37,779 bases of DNA from Thermoplasmatales archaeon SW_10_69_26 (GCA_003009755.1 PXUB01000016.1:1-37779), one strand, 5' to 3'; positions 22,924-31,745 are shown, counted from the stretch's first letter. Program-made: numbers and translations. The notes: generated from the sequence alone by a model not told the origin.

Positions 22924-23786
22924 TGGGTGCGATCATCGACGACGAGACCAAGGTCATCGTCCAGGGGATCACCGGCCACCAGGGTCGGTTCCACAGCCGA
23001 GCCATGATGGACTTCGGGACGAACGTCGTGGGCGGGGTCACCCCCGGGAAGGGTGGCGAGGAGGTCAACGGCCTCCCCGTGTTCGACACCGTCCAGGACG
23101 CCGTCGACGAGACCGGCGCCGACGCCAGCGTCGTCTTCGTGCCGGCCGCGTTCGCGCGCGATGCCGCGCTTGAGGCCCTCGACGCCGGGATCGAGCTCGT
23201 GAACGTCATCACCGAGCACATCCCGGTCCAGGACGCCATCGACTTCGGCCACTACGCCGACTACGAGGACGCCCGCGTGCTGGGCCCCAACTGCCCCGGC
23301 ATCTGTGCGCCCGGCGACGAGACCAAGCTCGGCATCCTGCCGAACCGGATCTTCTCGCCCGGCAACGTCGGCATCGTGTCCCGCTCCGGGACGCTCACCT
23401 ACGAGATGGTGGGCGCGCTCAGCGAGGCCGGCATCGGGCAATCCACCGTGATCGGGATCGGCGGCGACCAGACACCCGGCACGACGTTCGTGGACGCGCT
23501 CGAATGCTTCGAGCAGGACCCCGACACCGACGAGATCATCCTCGTCGGCGAGATCGGCGGCACCGCCGAGGAGGAGGCCGCCGAGTACATCACCCGGAAC
23601 GTCTCCAAGCCCGTGCACGCCTACATCGCCGGTCGCTCGGCCCCGCAGGGCAAGCAGATGGGCCACGCCGGCGCGATCGTGACCCGCGGCAAGGGCACCG
23701 CCGAGTCCAAGATCGAGGCGTTCGAGAACGCCGGCTGCGAGGTCATGGACTTTCCGACGGACGCCCCCGATTACGTGAAGGGGTGA
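22923..23786 (+). CDS. sucD: Succinyl-CoA synthetase, alpha subunit
   Basis: A 287-residue alpha subunit that binds CoA and carries the phosphorylated histidine. Rossmann-type CoA binding is seen in KVIVQGITGHQGRFHSRAMM near residue 12 and GTNVVGGVTPGKGG near 36. LGPNCPGICAPGD lies near 119, and SRSGTLTYEMVGAL follows near 150. The active-site His is in GKQMGHAGAIV near residue 243. Length is normal. It forms the two-gene operon sucCD. Its last ten codons and stop lie within a 32-base sequence duplicated 85 bases downstream. Confidence 0.96.
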   Translation: MGAIIDDETKVIVQGITGHQGRFHSRAMMDFGTNVVGGVTPGKGGEEVNGLPVFDTVQDAVDETGADASVVFVPAAFARDAALEALDAGIELVNVITEHIPVQDAIDFGHYADYEDARVLGPNCPGICAPGDETKLGILPNRIFSPGNVGIVSRSGTLTYEMVGALSEAGIGQSTVIGIGGDQTPGTTFVDALECFEQDPDTDEIILVGEIGGTAEEEAAEYITRNVSKPVHAYIAGRSAPQGKQMGHAGAIVTRGKGTAESKIEAFENAGCEVMDFPTDAPDYVKG

Positions 23787-23870
23787 GGGGCGTCCGTCCT
23801 CTGACGGAGGCCGACCACCGCCACCCGCCTCCGTCATCCCGACGGACGCCCCCGATTACGTGAAGGGGTG
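23754..23870 (+). repeat. Duplicated sucD 3' end forming a large hairpin
   Basis: The 32 bases 23754-23785 (sucD end) recur perfectly at 23839-23870, where the TGA is lost (GGGGTGTGG). Between them 23787-23811 pairs with 23827-23852: GGGGCGTCCGTC with GACGGACGCCCC, and TGACGGAGGC with GCCTCCGTCA, leaving a 15-base loop. The stem is about 22 bp with one small internal bulge. It begins on the base after the stop codon, so it may serve as terminator or 3' stabiliser. Confidence 0.75.
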
Positions 23871-24030
23871 TGGGAGCGCCCCTCATCTCGCGAGCATCGA
23901 GCCCGTGCACCGACGCCGGCCGGGCCGGAGGGCTCGGCCGCGTCTTCTCGTTCTCTTCGTCTGCTCGCTTGGCCCAGTCCGGGCTGGGGCCCAAAAGGCC
24001 CGACCGTCATCGTAGCCACGAGGCTCACCG

Positions 24031-24786
24031 ATGCCCGAGACGTGCTCGTTCGAACGGACACACGAGATGGACGGCCAGAACCCGACGCTGATCGAGGGGC
24101 TGCCCGGCATGGGGCTGGTCGCCTCGATCGCCGCCGACCAGGTCCGCCGGAACCTCGACCTGGCCCAGATCGGGCATCTGCGCTCCGGGGGGTTCCCGCC
24201 GATGGCCTCCTTCGAGGACGGGCTCGTCGAGGAGACGATGCGCGTGTACGGCGGCACGGAGCCAGCCGTGTTGACGCTGCACAGCTCGGCGCCCGTGCCC
24301 GAGGAGGCCGTCGGATCGCTGGCCGATTGCGTCCTGAAGGATCTGGCCCACGAGTTCCAGCAGGCGATCTTCCTCGTCGGCGCCCCCGCCCAATCCGAGG
24401 ACCAGCTGGGCCAGGTGCGCGGCATCGGGACGAACCCCGGCCAGCGCGAACGGCTAACGGAGGCCGGCATCGATCTGGCCGAACACACGGGCACGATCGG
24501 GGGCGTGACCGGCGCCCTCCTGCAGGCTTGCTACCGCGCGCAGGTCCCGGCCGTCGCGCTCGTCACGCGCTGCCGACCGAAGATCCCCGACCCCGGAGCC
24601 GCTCGCAGCGTGATCGAGAACGGGCTCGAGCCCCTGGTCGACTTCGATCTGGACACGAGCGACCTCGAGGAGCGCGACGAGGAGATCCAGCGGCGGTTGG
24701 ACGAGGTGGCTCGACAGTACCAGCAGTCGCAAACGACCACGCCGGCAGGCGCCGCCGAAGAGGCCCCCGCCAGCCTGTACCATTGA
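24031..24786 (+). CDS. PAC2-family protein (proteasome assembly chaperone-like)
   Basis: A 251-residue protein of the PAC2 fold, related to archaeal PbaA/PbaB and eukaryotic proteasome assembly chaperones. Family segments are LIEGLPGMGLVASIAADQVR near residue 21, IGHLRSGGFPPMASFEDG near 49, LADCVLKDLAHEFQQAIFLV near 99 and the Gly-rich GTIGGVTGALLQACYRAQVP near 158. The C-terminus forms a Glu/Gln-rich coiled coil (DLEERDEEIQRRLDEVARQY). The true substrate is unknown; chaperone activity is inferred from family. ATG 24031 follows CCCAAAAGG at 23990-23998, about 36 bases upstream. Confidence 0.88.
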   Translation: MPETCSFERTHEMDGQNPTLIEGLPGMGLVASIAADQVRRNLDLAQIGHLRSGGFPPMASFEDGLVEETMRVYGGTEPAVLTLHSSAPVPEEAVGSLADCVLKDLAHEFQQAIFLVGAPAQSEDQLGQVRGIGTNPGQRERLTEAGIDLAEHTGTIGGVTGALLQACYRAQVPAVALVTRCRPKIPDPGAARSVIENGLEPLVDFDLDTSDLEERDEEIQRRLDEVARQYQQSQTTTPAGAAEEAPASLYH

Positions 24787-24793
24787 GGCCCGC

Positions 24794-25579
24794 TCAGGCC
24801 CGCCGCCGGCCGATCCAGGCCGCCAAGCCCAGCGCGGCGAGCAGCCCTGCCCCGGGCGCCGGGATGCCGCTTTTCTCGTCCGTGGTCGATTGCTGCTCGA
24901 GGGCGGTCTCGTTCGTCGCGTTCGCCGACGGTCGGTCGGTCTCGGGCTCACGAACGGCGAAGGCCTCCCCCACGCCGGGCAGCGTCAACGCGGAGGCGGT
25001 CTCGTTGCCACCGACGACCAGGTTGAGGTTGTCCACGGCCAGGTTCGGGGACCCGAACACGGTGACGTCCAGGCCAACGGTATCGCTGGCGTTGTACCCC
25101 GGTTCCTCGGGCTGGGGCACGGTGACCTCCAGCTCCATCGGGTCGCCCGGCGAGCAAACGGCGGGCAAGCTGGCCCCGCCCTCGTCGATCCGGTCCCCGC
25201 TGCGAACCAGCCAGAGGCGCACGTTGTCCAGTGGCTGGTGCATCGCCGTCGGCTGATCGCACCCCACGACGAGGTGCGCGGTCGCCTCGCGGGTCACGTT
25301 GAAGGCTCCCAAGGAGGGCGCGCGGAACAACGTCGGGCAGCCGATGACGGCAGAGGACCGGCTCAGATCCGCCGGGCCGGCTTGCTCGGGCCCCTCCCCG
25401 GGCTCGGCGATGCCGTGCACCTCGACGTCGCCGCAGGGGAGCCCACCCTCGCCGGAGGCCTCGGGCGGGGCGCGGTCGGTCAGCGGGAGCCGGTCGTCGG
25501 TTCGGGGTTGCAGCTGGGCGCCGGCGGCCGAGGCGGCCACGAGCATCACGAGCAAGGCGGCAGTGGTACAGACTCGCAC
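24794..25579 (-). CDS. Secreted surface protein with PGF-CTERM-like sorting signal
   Basis: A protein of about 261 residues. The N-terminus MRVCTTAALLVMLVAASAAG is a signal peptide. The mature part is Pro/Gly/Asp-rich with four Cys (LPCGDV, VIGCPT, VVGCDQ, AVCSPG) and N-glycosylation sequons (FNVT, YNAS, GNET, SANAT, TNET). A Thr/Glu linker leads to a C-terminal IPAPGAGLLAALGLAAWIG and an Arg cluster. That is the tripartite pattern (PGxG motif, helix, basic end) of archaeosortase substrates. The ligand or role is unknown. Start GTG 25579 is the neatest for the signal peptide; a TTG at 25606 is also possible. It converges on the PAC2 gene with a 7-base gap. Confidence 0.78.
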   Translation of the reverse strand: MRVCTTAALLVMLVAASAAGAQLQPRTDDRLPLTDRAPPEASGEGGLPCGDVEVHGIAEPGEGPEQAGPADLSRSSAVIGCPTLFRAPSLGAFNVTREATAHLVVGCDQPTAMHQPLDNVRLWLVRSGDRIDEGGASLPAVCSPGDPMELEVTVPQPEEPGYNASDTVGLDVTVFGSPNLAVDNLNLVVGGNETASALTLPGVGEAFAVREPETDRPSANATNETALEQQSTTDEKSGIPAPGAGLLAALGLAAWIGRRRA

Positions 25580-25673
25580 GGACCCGCGAGCCGGCTCGAC
25601 GAGCAAGAGCCTTCCGCCGGCCCGCCCGCGAGCCCGAGGACCGTTTTCTCCTCCGCTCGGTAGTTGGTGCTCA

Positions 25674-25688
25674 CAAACGTTTGATACC
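25674..25688. promoter_or_regulatory. Palindrome CAAACGTTTG overlapping the acyl-CoA dehydrogenase promoter
   Basis: The 10-base perfect palindrome (25674-25683) overlaps TTTGATACC (25680-25688), the TATA-like box about 28-30 bases before the ATG at 25714. A regulator bound here would block the promoter; this is inference from overlap. Confidence 0.45.
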
Positions 25689-25713
25689 CTTGTCCCCGTT
25701 GCACCGGTGTCGC

Positions 25714-26928
25714 ATGGCGTTCGAGTTCTCCTTCGCGCCCGAGCACGAGATGTTCCGGCGGACCCTGCGCGGGTTCCTGGACGAGGAAATCCGGCCCCGG
25801 ATCGACGACGAGTTCTACGACTCCGAGGCGTTCCCCTGGGACCTGGTGACGCCGATGGCCGAGCAGGGCCTGTTCGGCGTCACGGTCCCGCCCGAGTACG
25901 GCGGTGCCGGGCTCGGCGAGATCGGGTACGGGATCCTGCTGGAGGAGCTGGCCAAGGTCGACACGGGCCTGTCCACGATCGTGGGCGCCCACACCGGCAT
26001 CTGCCTGGCTCCGATCTACCTCTTCGGCACCGAGGAGCAGAAGGAACGCTACCTGCCGCCGCTTTGCCGGGGCGAGGACATCGGCGCTTTCGCCCTCACG
26101 GAACCCCAAGCGGGCTCGGACGCCGCCAACATCAAGACCCGTGCCGAGCGCGACGGCGACGAGTACGTGCTCGACGGGACCAAGATCTACGTCTCCAACG
26201 GCGACGTGGCGGACACGCTCATGGTGAGCGCCGTCACCGATCCCGCGTTGGGGGCCCGCGGCGGCGTGACCGCGTTCATCGTGGACTCCGACTGGGACGG
26301 GTTCGAGGTGTCCAGCAAGGAGGACAAGATGGGTATCCGCCGGTCGACGACGGCCCAGATCGAGTTCGACGGATGCCGGGTGCCGGAGGAGAACGTGCTC
26401 GGCAACGTCGGCGAGGGCTTCATCGTCGCCTTGACCGCGCTGGACGGCGGACGCGCCACGCTGGCCGCCGGCTCGATCGGAGGCGCCACCGAGGCGCTCA
26501 ACCGCGCCGTCGATTACGCCAACGCCCGCGAGCAGTTCGGCGACCCGATCGCCCACCACCAGGACGTCCAGTTCAAGCTCGCCGAGATGAGCACGGACAT
26601 CACGCAAGCGCGCTACGCCACCTATCACTGCCTCGAGTACGTCGAGGAGTACTACGAGCAGATCGCCGCCGGCGAGGACGTGTCCAAGGCGTTCCGAGAG
26701 AAGGTGTCCCGACGCTCGGCCCAGGTGAAGATCGCCGCCAGCGAGATGGCGGCCGAGGTGACCGAGAAGGCCTGCGACATCATGGGCGCCCGCGGCCTCG
26801 CCGAAGGCTACGGCGTCGAGAAAGGCCTGCGCGATTCCCCGATCGCCGAGATCTACGAGGGCACCAACGAGATCCAACGCATGATCATCGGCCGCGAGGT
26901 CGCCCAAGAGGGGGGATACGCGTGGTGA
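25714..26928 (+). CDS. Acyl-CoA dehydrogenase (second paralogue, ETF-linked)
   Basis: A 404-residue FAD enzyme. The helical N-domain (EHEMFRRTLRGFLDEEIRPR) is followed by the beta domain (GAFALTEPQAGSDAANIKTR near residue 128) and the C-domain, with the catalytic-type Glu in IAEIYEGTNEIQRMIIGREV near the end. It is longer than the first paralogue by an insertion around residues 305-335 (YVEEYYEQIAAGEDVSKAFR). The arrangement acd-etfB-etfA shows that its electrons go to the downstream flavoprotein. Substrate class is undecided. The gene is probably leaderless, and its stop overlaps the etfB start. Confidence 0.93.
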   Translation: MAFEFSFAPEHEMFRRTLRGFLDEEIRPRIDDEFYDSEAFPWDLVTPMAEQGLFGVTVPPEYGGAGLGEIGYGILLEELAKVDTGLSTIVGAHTGICLAPIYLFGTEEQKERYLPPLCRGEDIGAFALTEPQAGSDAANIKTRAERDGDEYVLDGTKIYVSNGDVADTLMVSAVTDPALGARGGVTAFIVDSDWDGFEVSSKEDKMGIRRSTTAQIEFDGCRVPEENVLGNVGEGFIVALTALDGGRATLAAGSIGGATEALNRAVDYANAREQFGDPIAHHQDVQFKLAEMSTDITQARYATYHCLEYVEEYYEQIAAGEDVSKAFREKVSRRSAQVKIAASEMAAEVTEKACDIMGARGLAEGYGVEKGLRDSPIAEIYEGTNEIQRMIIGREVAQEGGYAW

Positions 26929-27722
26929 ACATCGCCGTCGCGATCAAACACGTCCCCGCCGACGACGACGTGCGGGTCTCGAAGAAGACCGGCCAACCCG
27001 TCGTCGACCTCACCGAGGGCCGCATGAATCCCTTGGGGCGGCGAGCCCTCGAGACCGGGCTCCGCCTGAGCAAGCAGGACCCGGCCAGCGAGGTGACCGC
27101 CGTGTCCCTGGGCCCCGAGGAGGCCGAGCCCACCGTGCGCGAAGCCCTCGCCATGGGCGCCGACCGCGGCGTGCTCGTCGCCGATCCCCTGCTCGAGGAG
27201 TCCACCGGCCTGGCTACGGCCAAGGCCCTGGCCTCGACCGTGCGGTCCCTGGGCGACATCGACGTCGTCATCGCCGGCGCCCGCACCACCGACCGCTTCG
27301 CCGGCCACGTCGGCCCCGCCATGGCCGCCTTGCTCGGCTTCTCGATCGCCACGCACGCCCGCTCGGCCGGGATCGACGGCGAGGACCTCCTCGTCGAGAA
27401 GCAACGCCGTGACGGCACGGCCACCCGCCTGCAGGTGCCCACCCCGTGCCTGGTGTCGGTCGGTCCCCAAAGCCCCGACCCTCGGCACGCGACGACCTGG
27501 GGTGTCCACGCGGCCTTCGCCCAGGATGCCCTCGAACGGTGGTCGATCGCGGACCTGGACGTCTCGCCGGACGAGCTGGGTCCCGGCGCTGCGGCGACCA
27601 CGCAGGAGAACGTGGAACCGGTCGCCGAGAAGGAACGCGAGACCGAGATCTTCGACGGGGAAGCCGAGGATACCGCCGAGAGCTTGCAGCGGCGGCTGAA
27701 CTCGAGGGGGTTGCTACGATGA
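26922..27722 (+). CDS. etfB: Electron transfer flavoprotein, beta subunit
   Basis: A 266-residue ETF beta subunit that binds AMP and shuttles electrons from acyl-CoA dehydrogenases. It starts VNIAVAIKHVPADDDVRVSK. Other landmarks are MNPLGRRALETGLRL near residue 35, SLGPEEAEPTVREALAMGAD near 63, IDVVIAGARTTDRFAGHVGP near 108 and the CLVSVGPQ segment near 178. The C-terminal tail (TAESLQRRLNSRGLL) is the usual helix. The GTG at 26922 sits six bases after GGGGGG, a good ribosome binding site; GTG 26925 is also possible. It overlaps the acd stop and the etfA start. Confidence 0.93.
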   Translation: MVNIAVAIKHVPADDDVRVSKKTGQPVVDLTEGRMNPLGRRALETGLRLSKQDPASEVTAVSLGPEEAEPTVREALAMGADRGVLVADPLLEESTGLATAKALASTVRSLGDIDVVIAGARTTDRFAGHVGPAMAALLGFSIATHARSAGIDGEDLLVEKQRRDGTATRLQVPTPCLVSVGPQSPDPRHATTWGVHAAFAQDALERWSIADLDVSPDELGPGAAATTQENVEPVAEKERETEIFDGEAEDTAESLQRRLNSRGLLR

Positions 27723-28699
27723 GCGACGACGACTGGCGCGGCGTCATGGTGATCGGCGAGCTCGACGGCGACCAGCTGGCCACGTGCACGCTGGAGCTGT
27801 TGAGCAAGGCGCGCGAGGTCACCGACCGGCTGGGCGGGAGGCTTACGTGCCTTCTCGTCGGCGAGGACGCCGACGCCGCCGGCGAGGAGGCGATCCACCA
27901 CGGCGCCGACCGCGTGCTCGTCGATGGAACCCCCCACGATGGGTTCCAGGCCGGCCCGCTCGTCCAACCCTTGGCTCGCTTGATCGCGGACCGCCGCCCC
28001 GAGATCGTGCTGTTGTCCGCCACCGATCTCGGCCGCGATCTGGCGCCCATGCTGGGGGCCCGCCTCGACACCGGCGTCGCCAACGAGTGCGTGGACGTGG
28101 ACCTCGACGTCAGCGACCGCAAGCTGTTGGCCAAACGCCAGGTGTTCGGCGGCCAACTCGAAGAGACGCTGACGACCCCGCACGCTCGCCCGCAGATCGC
28201 CTCCCTGAAACCCGGGGCCGCACGCGAGGGCTTCCCCGACGAGATGCGGTTCGGGGACACGGAGACGATCGACCTCGACCTGGGCTCGGCACCCTCCATC
28301 GAGGACACGCTCCCCGCCCAAGCGCCGGCCATCGAGACGGCGGACACGCTCGTCGTCGGCGGGCGCGGCGTCTCCACGGAGGCCTGGTCGGCCTTGGAGG
28401 AGCTGGCCGACGAGATCGGCGCCGGCCTCGGCGCCACGCGCGCCGCCGTGCACGGCGGCCGCGCCGACGAGGACCTGCTCGTCGACGCCACCGGCCGCTC
28501 GGCCCAGCCCGAACTGTACCTCGGCTTCGGCGTGTTCGGCGCCTTCGAGCACGTGATGGCCGTCGAGGACGCCGAGTGGCTGGCCGCGATCGTGCGCGAC
28601 GAGGAGGCCCCCATCGTGGATCGAGCCGACTGGGCGCTGGTCACCGATCCCGCCCAGGCCGCGCGCGAGCTGCGTGAGCTCGTCGCCGAGGACCGCTGA
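27719..28699 (+). CDS. etfA: Electron transfer flavoprotein, alpha subunit
   Basis: A 326-residue alpha subunit that binds FAD. The N-domain reads WRGVMVIGELDGDQLATCTL with ADRVLVDGTPHDGFQAGPLV near residue 62. The middle has VLLSATDLGRDLAPMLGARL and the mixed beta segment RKLLAKRQVFGGQL. The FAD domain from about 205 reads LVVGGRGVSTEAWSALEELA, then GATRAAVHGG, LVDATGRSAQPELYLGFGVF and EEAPIVDRADW. Its start overlaps the etfB stop (ATGA), so the complex is made from coupled genes. No iron-sulfur domain is attached, so it is the ordinary rather than the fused type. Confidence 0.93.
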   Translation: MSDDDWRGVMVIGELDGDQLATCTLELLSKAREVTDRLGGRLTCLLVGEDADAAGEEAIHHGADRVLVDGTPHDGFQAGPLVQPLARLIADRRPEIVLLSATDLGRDLAPMLGARLDTGVANECVDVDLDVSDRKLLAKRQVFGGQLEETLTTPHARPQIASLKPGAAREGFPDEMRFGDTETIDLDLGSAPSIEDTLPAQAPAIETADTLVVGGRGVSTEAWSALEELADEIGAGLGATRAAVHGGRADEDLLVDATGRSAQPELYLGFGVFGAFEHVMAVEDAEWLAAIVRDEEAPIVDRADWALVTDPAQAARELRELVAEDR

Positions 28700-28714
28700 C
28701 CCGGCTCCTCCCCA

Positions 28715-31219
28715 ATGGACCCACTGGCGCGCTTGGCTCGCGGCTGCACCCGGCATCCGTGGGTGACCGTTCTCGTCCTCGCGGCCGCGACCGTCGGCTT
28801 CGTCGCCGGAGCTCCCGCCCCCGAGCGCGCCGACCTCGACGAAGTGTTCGTCCCCGAGGAGTTGCCCTCACGCCAGGCCGCCGACCGGATCGCGGACACG
28901 TTCGGCGAGACGACGCCCGCCCTCGTCCTCTTCGACGGCCGAGCCCCCACCGATCCCGACGTGTTGCGTGCCCAGGCCCGCCTGGCGGACCAGGTCGCCG
29001 ATCCAACCCCCGTCGAGGCGCGCAGCCTGGCCCACGCCGTGGAGCAAGCCACCGGCCAAGACCCCCGCCAGCTATCCGACGAGGACCTGCAAGCGGCCGC
29101 CGAGGAGGTCACCCGCCGCCCGCAGACCGCCGGCCTGGTCGGCGAGGAGGCCAGCCTGCTCGTGCTCGGGTTCCCGGCCGACGCCGACGAGCGGGCGATC
29201 GTGGACGCGACCCAGGCCGGCCTCGAGGGCATCGACGACGATCTTGCGGGCCTCGAGGTCACCGCCTCCGGCCCAGCTCACCTCACCGTCGACCAACGCG
29301 AGTCCGGCGAGGGCGACCTGCAGGTGCTGATGCCGCTGGCGGGCCTGGTGCTGTTGGTCGTTCTCTACGCGACGTTCCGGCGAGCCTCCGACGTGGGCGT
29401 GTGCCTGGCGACCGTGTTCGCCGCCACCGGGCTCGCCTACGCCGCCTTGCCGTGGCTGGGGGTGCCCTTCTCGCCGCTGTTGTTCAGCGTGGCCCCGCTC
29501 ATCGTCGGGCTCGGCGTCGACTACGTGCTGCACATCGTGTACGCCTACCAAGACGAAGCCGCCACGCAACGCTCGGCGCCGGCCGCGATGGAGCGGGCCG
29601 TCCACCGCGTCGGGCGTCCGGTCGCCTTCACCGTCGTCACGACCTGCATCGGGTTCGGCTCCTTTCTGGCGTCCCCGATCCCGCAGATCCAGCACTGGGG
29701 CGCGTTGATCGGTTCTGGGGCGTTGGCAGCCTTCGTGCTCGGCTTCACCCTCCTGCCGGCCGCGGTGGGGCTGCGCGACCGGGAACAGACCCCCGAGGAC
29801 CGCCGTCCCGGCTGGCCGGGCGTGATCGTCGACAAGCTCGCGGACGGCGTCGGGGCCCGCCCCATCGGCGTACTCGCCGGGTTGGCCATCCTCACGGTCG
29901 CCGCCGGGGCCGGGGTCGCCTCGGTGGACGTGGCCGAGTCGGTCGCGCAGACGGACACGACCACGCCCGCCGAGCGGCGGCTGGACCGGATCGAGGCGAC
30001 CGTCGGCACGCAAGCCAGCGCTCGGGTGCTCGTCGAGGGCGAGGCCGGCGACCTGCGCGAGCCGTTGGACGAGCTCTCGCAAGCGCTGGCCGACCGGCCC
30101 GGCGTCGAGGCCCTCGACAGCCCCACCCAGCGAGCCCGCGCCCAAACGAACGGGTCCCTGCCGGCGGAGGACACCTACCGGGAGCTCGTGGCCGAGGGCC
30201 CGCCCGGGGAGCTCACCGCCGACGGGATCACCGTGATCGAGCTCCGCTACGACGACGGAGACCCGGAGGCCGTGTTCGACGCCATCCGGGACACCCTGGA
30301 GACCAGTCCGCTGGAGGCCCAGCTCACCGGATCGGCGGTGATCCGGGAGGACAGCTCGGGCCTGATCTTGCCCAACCTGGTCCGCTCCACCGGCGTAGCG
30401 TTGGCGCTCGTGGGCGTGACGCTGGCCGCGATCCACCGCTCGTGGCGCTGGACCGCGCTGGCCGCAGCCCCGCTGGGGCTCGTGCTCGTCTGGCAGTTCG
30501 GCGCCATGGGCGCCCTCGGCGTCGACCTGAACCCCGTTACCGGGGTCACGACGGCCATGGTGATCGGGATCGGCGTCGACTACACCATCCACACGACCCA
30601 AGCCACGCGGCGCGCGCTGGCCGAGGGACGATCGGGAGCCCAGGCGGCTCGCGCCGGCCTCGGCGAGGTCGGCCGCCCGGTGTTGGCAGCGACGGTAACG
30701 ACCACCGGCGCCTTCCTGGTGTTGGCCGTCTCGAACAACCCGCAGGTCGCCCAGTTCGGGCGCGTGGCGGCCGTCGTCATCGCCAGCGCGTTCCTCGCCA
30801 GCCTGACGTCGGTGCCTGCGCTCGTCACCCTCTTCGGCCCGGAGACCGACGACGACACGAGCGAGGCCGACGATCCGGCGGCCGAGCCCGAGGCCCGCTG
30901 GCGGTTGCACCGGGTCCAGTGCCCGGCCTGCGGGGCCTCCGGAGCCCTGGCTCGGCCACGGTCCATCGCCGCTGTGGGCGAGGCCACGTGCCGGGCCTGT
31001 GGGGGCGCCGTGCCCGTCGAGGGCGCGGGTCGGCCGGTCCCGTCCGCGCCGGAGGTGGGGCCCTTCCAGCGCTGCCTGCGGTGCCGGGCGCGGTGGAGCA
31101 GCGACGGTCGCGCCGGGACCGGCGTCGAGCTGGAACGGTGCCCACGCTGTGGCGAGGCCGACGATCTGCGGCGCGTGCAGCGGGTCCCCTGGCCGTCGAT
31201 CAGTAGGGGTCGTCGGTGA
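28715..31219 (+). CDS. RND/MMPL-type exporter with C-terminal double zinc ribbon
   Basis: An 834-residue membrane protein of the MMPL/HpnN branch of RND transporters. A helix at about 15-35 precedes a large extracellular loop, then a six-helix bundle (GLVLLVVLYATFRRASDVGV, then VGLGVDYVLHIVYAYQDEA). The same plan repeats in the second half (TTAMVIGIGVDYTIHTTQAT). The Asp residues of GVDY in both halves are the usual proton-relay positions. After the last helix, residues ~735-825 form two zinc ribbons, CPAC...CRAC and CLRC...CPRC, which are unusual for this family. Cargo unknown; lipids are common substrates. It overlaps the convergent gene by 20 bases. Confidence 0.86.
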   Translation: MDPLARLARGCTRHPWVTVLVLAAATVGFVAGAPAPERADLDEVFVPEELPSRQAADRIADTFGETTPALVLFDGRAPTDPDVLRAQARLADQVADPTPVEARSLAHAVEQATGQDPRQLSDEDLQAAAEEVTRRPQTAGLVGEEASLLVLGFPADADERAIVDATQAGLEGIDDDLAGLEVTASGPAHLTVDQRESGEGDLQVLMPLAGLVLLVVLYATFRRASDVGVCLATVFAATGLAYAALPWLGVPFSPLLFSVAPLIVGLGVDYVLHIVYAYQDEAATQRSAPAAMERAVHRVGRPVAFTVVTTCIGFGSFLASPIPQIQHWGALIGSGALAAFVLGFTLLPAAVGLRDREQTPEDRRPGWPGVIVDKLADGVGARPIGVLAGLAILTVAAGAGVASVDVAESVAQTDTTTPAERRLDRIEATVGTQASARVLVEGEAGDLREPLDELSQALADRPGVEALDSPTQRARAQTNGSLPAEDTYRELVAEGPPGELTADGITVIELRYDDGDPEAVFDAIRDTLETSPLEAQLTGSAVIREDSSGLILPNLVRSTGVALALVGVTLAAIHRSWRWTALAAAPLGLVLVWQFGAMGALGVDLNPVTGVTTAMVIGIGVDYTIHTTQATRRALAEGRSGAQAARAGLGEVGRPVLAATVTTTGAFLVLAVSNNPQVAQFGRVAAVVIASAFLASLTSVPALVTLFGPETDDDTSEADDPAAEPEARWRLHRVQCPACGASGALARPRSIAAVGEATCRACGGAVPVEGAGRPVPSAPEVGPFQRCLRCRARWSSDGRAGTGVELERCPRCGEADDLRRVQRVPWPSISRGRR

Positions 31220-31745
31220 CGAACCCGACGAAGGCGCCCCAGGCACCGAGGATCAGGTGCAGGACGTTCTCGCCCGGCTCCAGGTGCAGCGTCGTGAGGT
31301 TCTCCAGCAGGTCGACGAAGCCCCCGAGGAACCCGGCGACGCCGAGCAGGAGGTAGACGACGCCGATCGCGCCGGCGGTCGGCTTCGAGGCCCCGCTCGT
31401 GCGCAGGCCCGTGAACCCGAACGCGAGCGCGATCGCAGCCAGCGCGACGTGGACGACGTTGTGCGCCCAGTCGAAGACGAGGATGTTCTCCATCGCTTCC
31501 ACGTTCGGCACGTAGGCGTAGTTGCCGCCGATCGCGTTCACGACGAACCCCGCGAGGGCGATCAACGCGAGCAAGACCCCGCTGATCCGCCAGTAGCCCG
31601 AGGGCGTGTCGAGGTCCCAGGCCCCGACCGTGGTCCCCTCGTCGGCGAGCCCCTCGGGGGGTTGCGAGGGCTCCTCCGCGGGTCCGTCTCCACCGTGCCC
31701 CGTTCCCGGGGCCTCGTCCGTGTCCTCCTCCGTTCCGTTGGGCAT
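31200..31745 (-). CDS. Four-helix membrane protein (DUF4383-like)
   Basis: A 181-residue protein with an acidic N-terminal tail (NGTEEDTDEAPGTGHGGDGP) and about four helices between residues 55 and 178 (ISGVLLALIALAGFVVNAIG, VVHVALAAIALAFGFTGL, GVVYLLLGVAGFLGGFVDLL and VLHLILGAWGAFVGFV). The motifs NVVHVALA and NVLHLILG recall the DUF4383 family of small archaeal and actinobacterial membrane proteins of unknown role. ATG 31745 is chosen because the conserved part begins there; an upstream start at 31892 would overlap the ABC gene. It converges on the exporter gene. Confidence 0.72.
   Translation of the reverse strand: MPNGTEEDTDEAPGTGHGGDGPAEEPSQPPEGLADEGTTVGAWDLDTPSGYWRISGVLLALIALAGFVVNAIGGNYAYVPNVEAMENILVFDWAHNVVHVALAAIALAFGFTGLRTSGASKPTAGAIGVVYLLLGVAGFLGGFVDLLENLTTLHLEPGENVLHLILGAWGAFVGFVTDDPY

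Noticed and set aside
25299-26921. Long plus-strand frame leading into etfB
   Set aside because: Only the part from 26922 matches ETF beta; the earlier part is the wrong frame of the acyl-CoA dehydrogenase gene.
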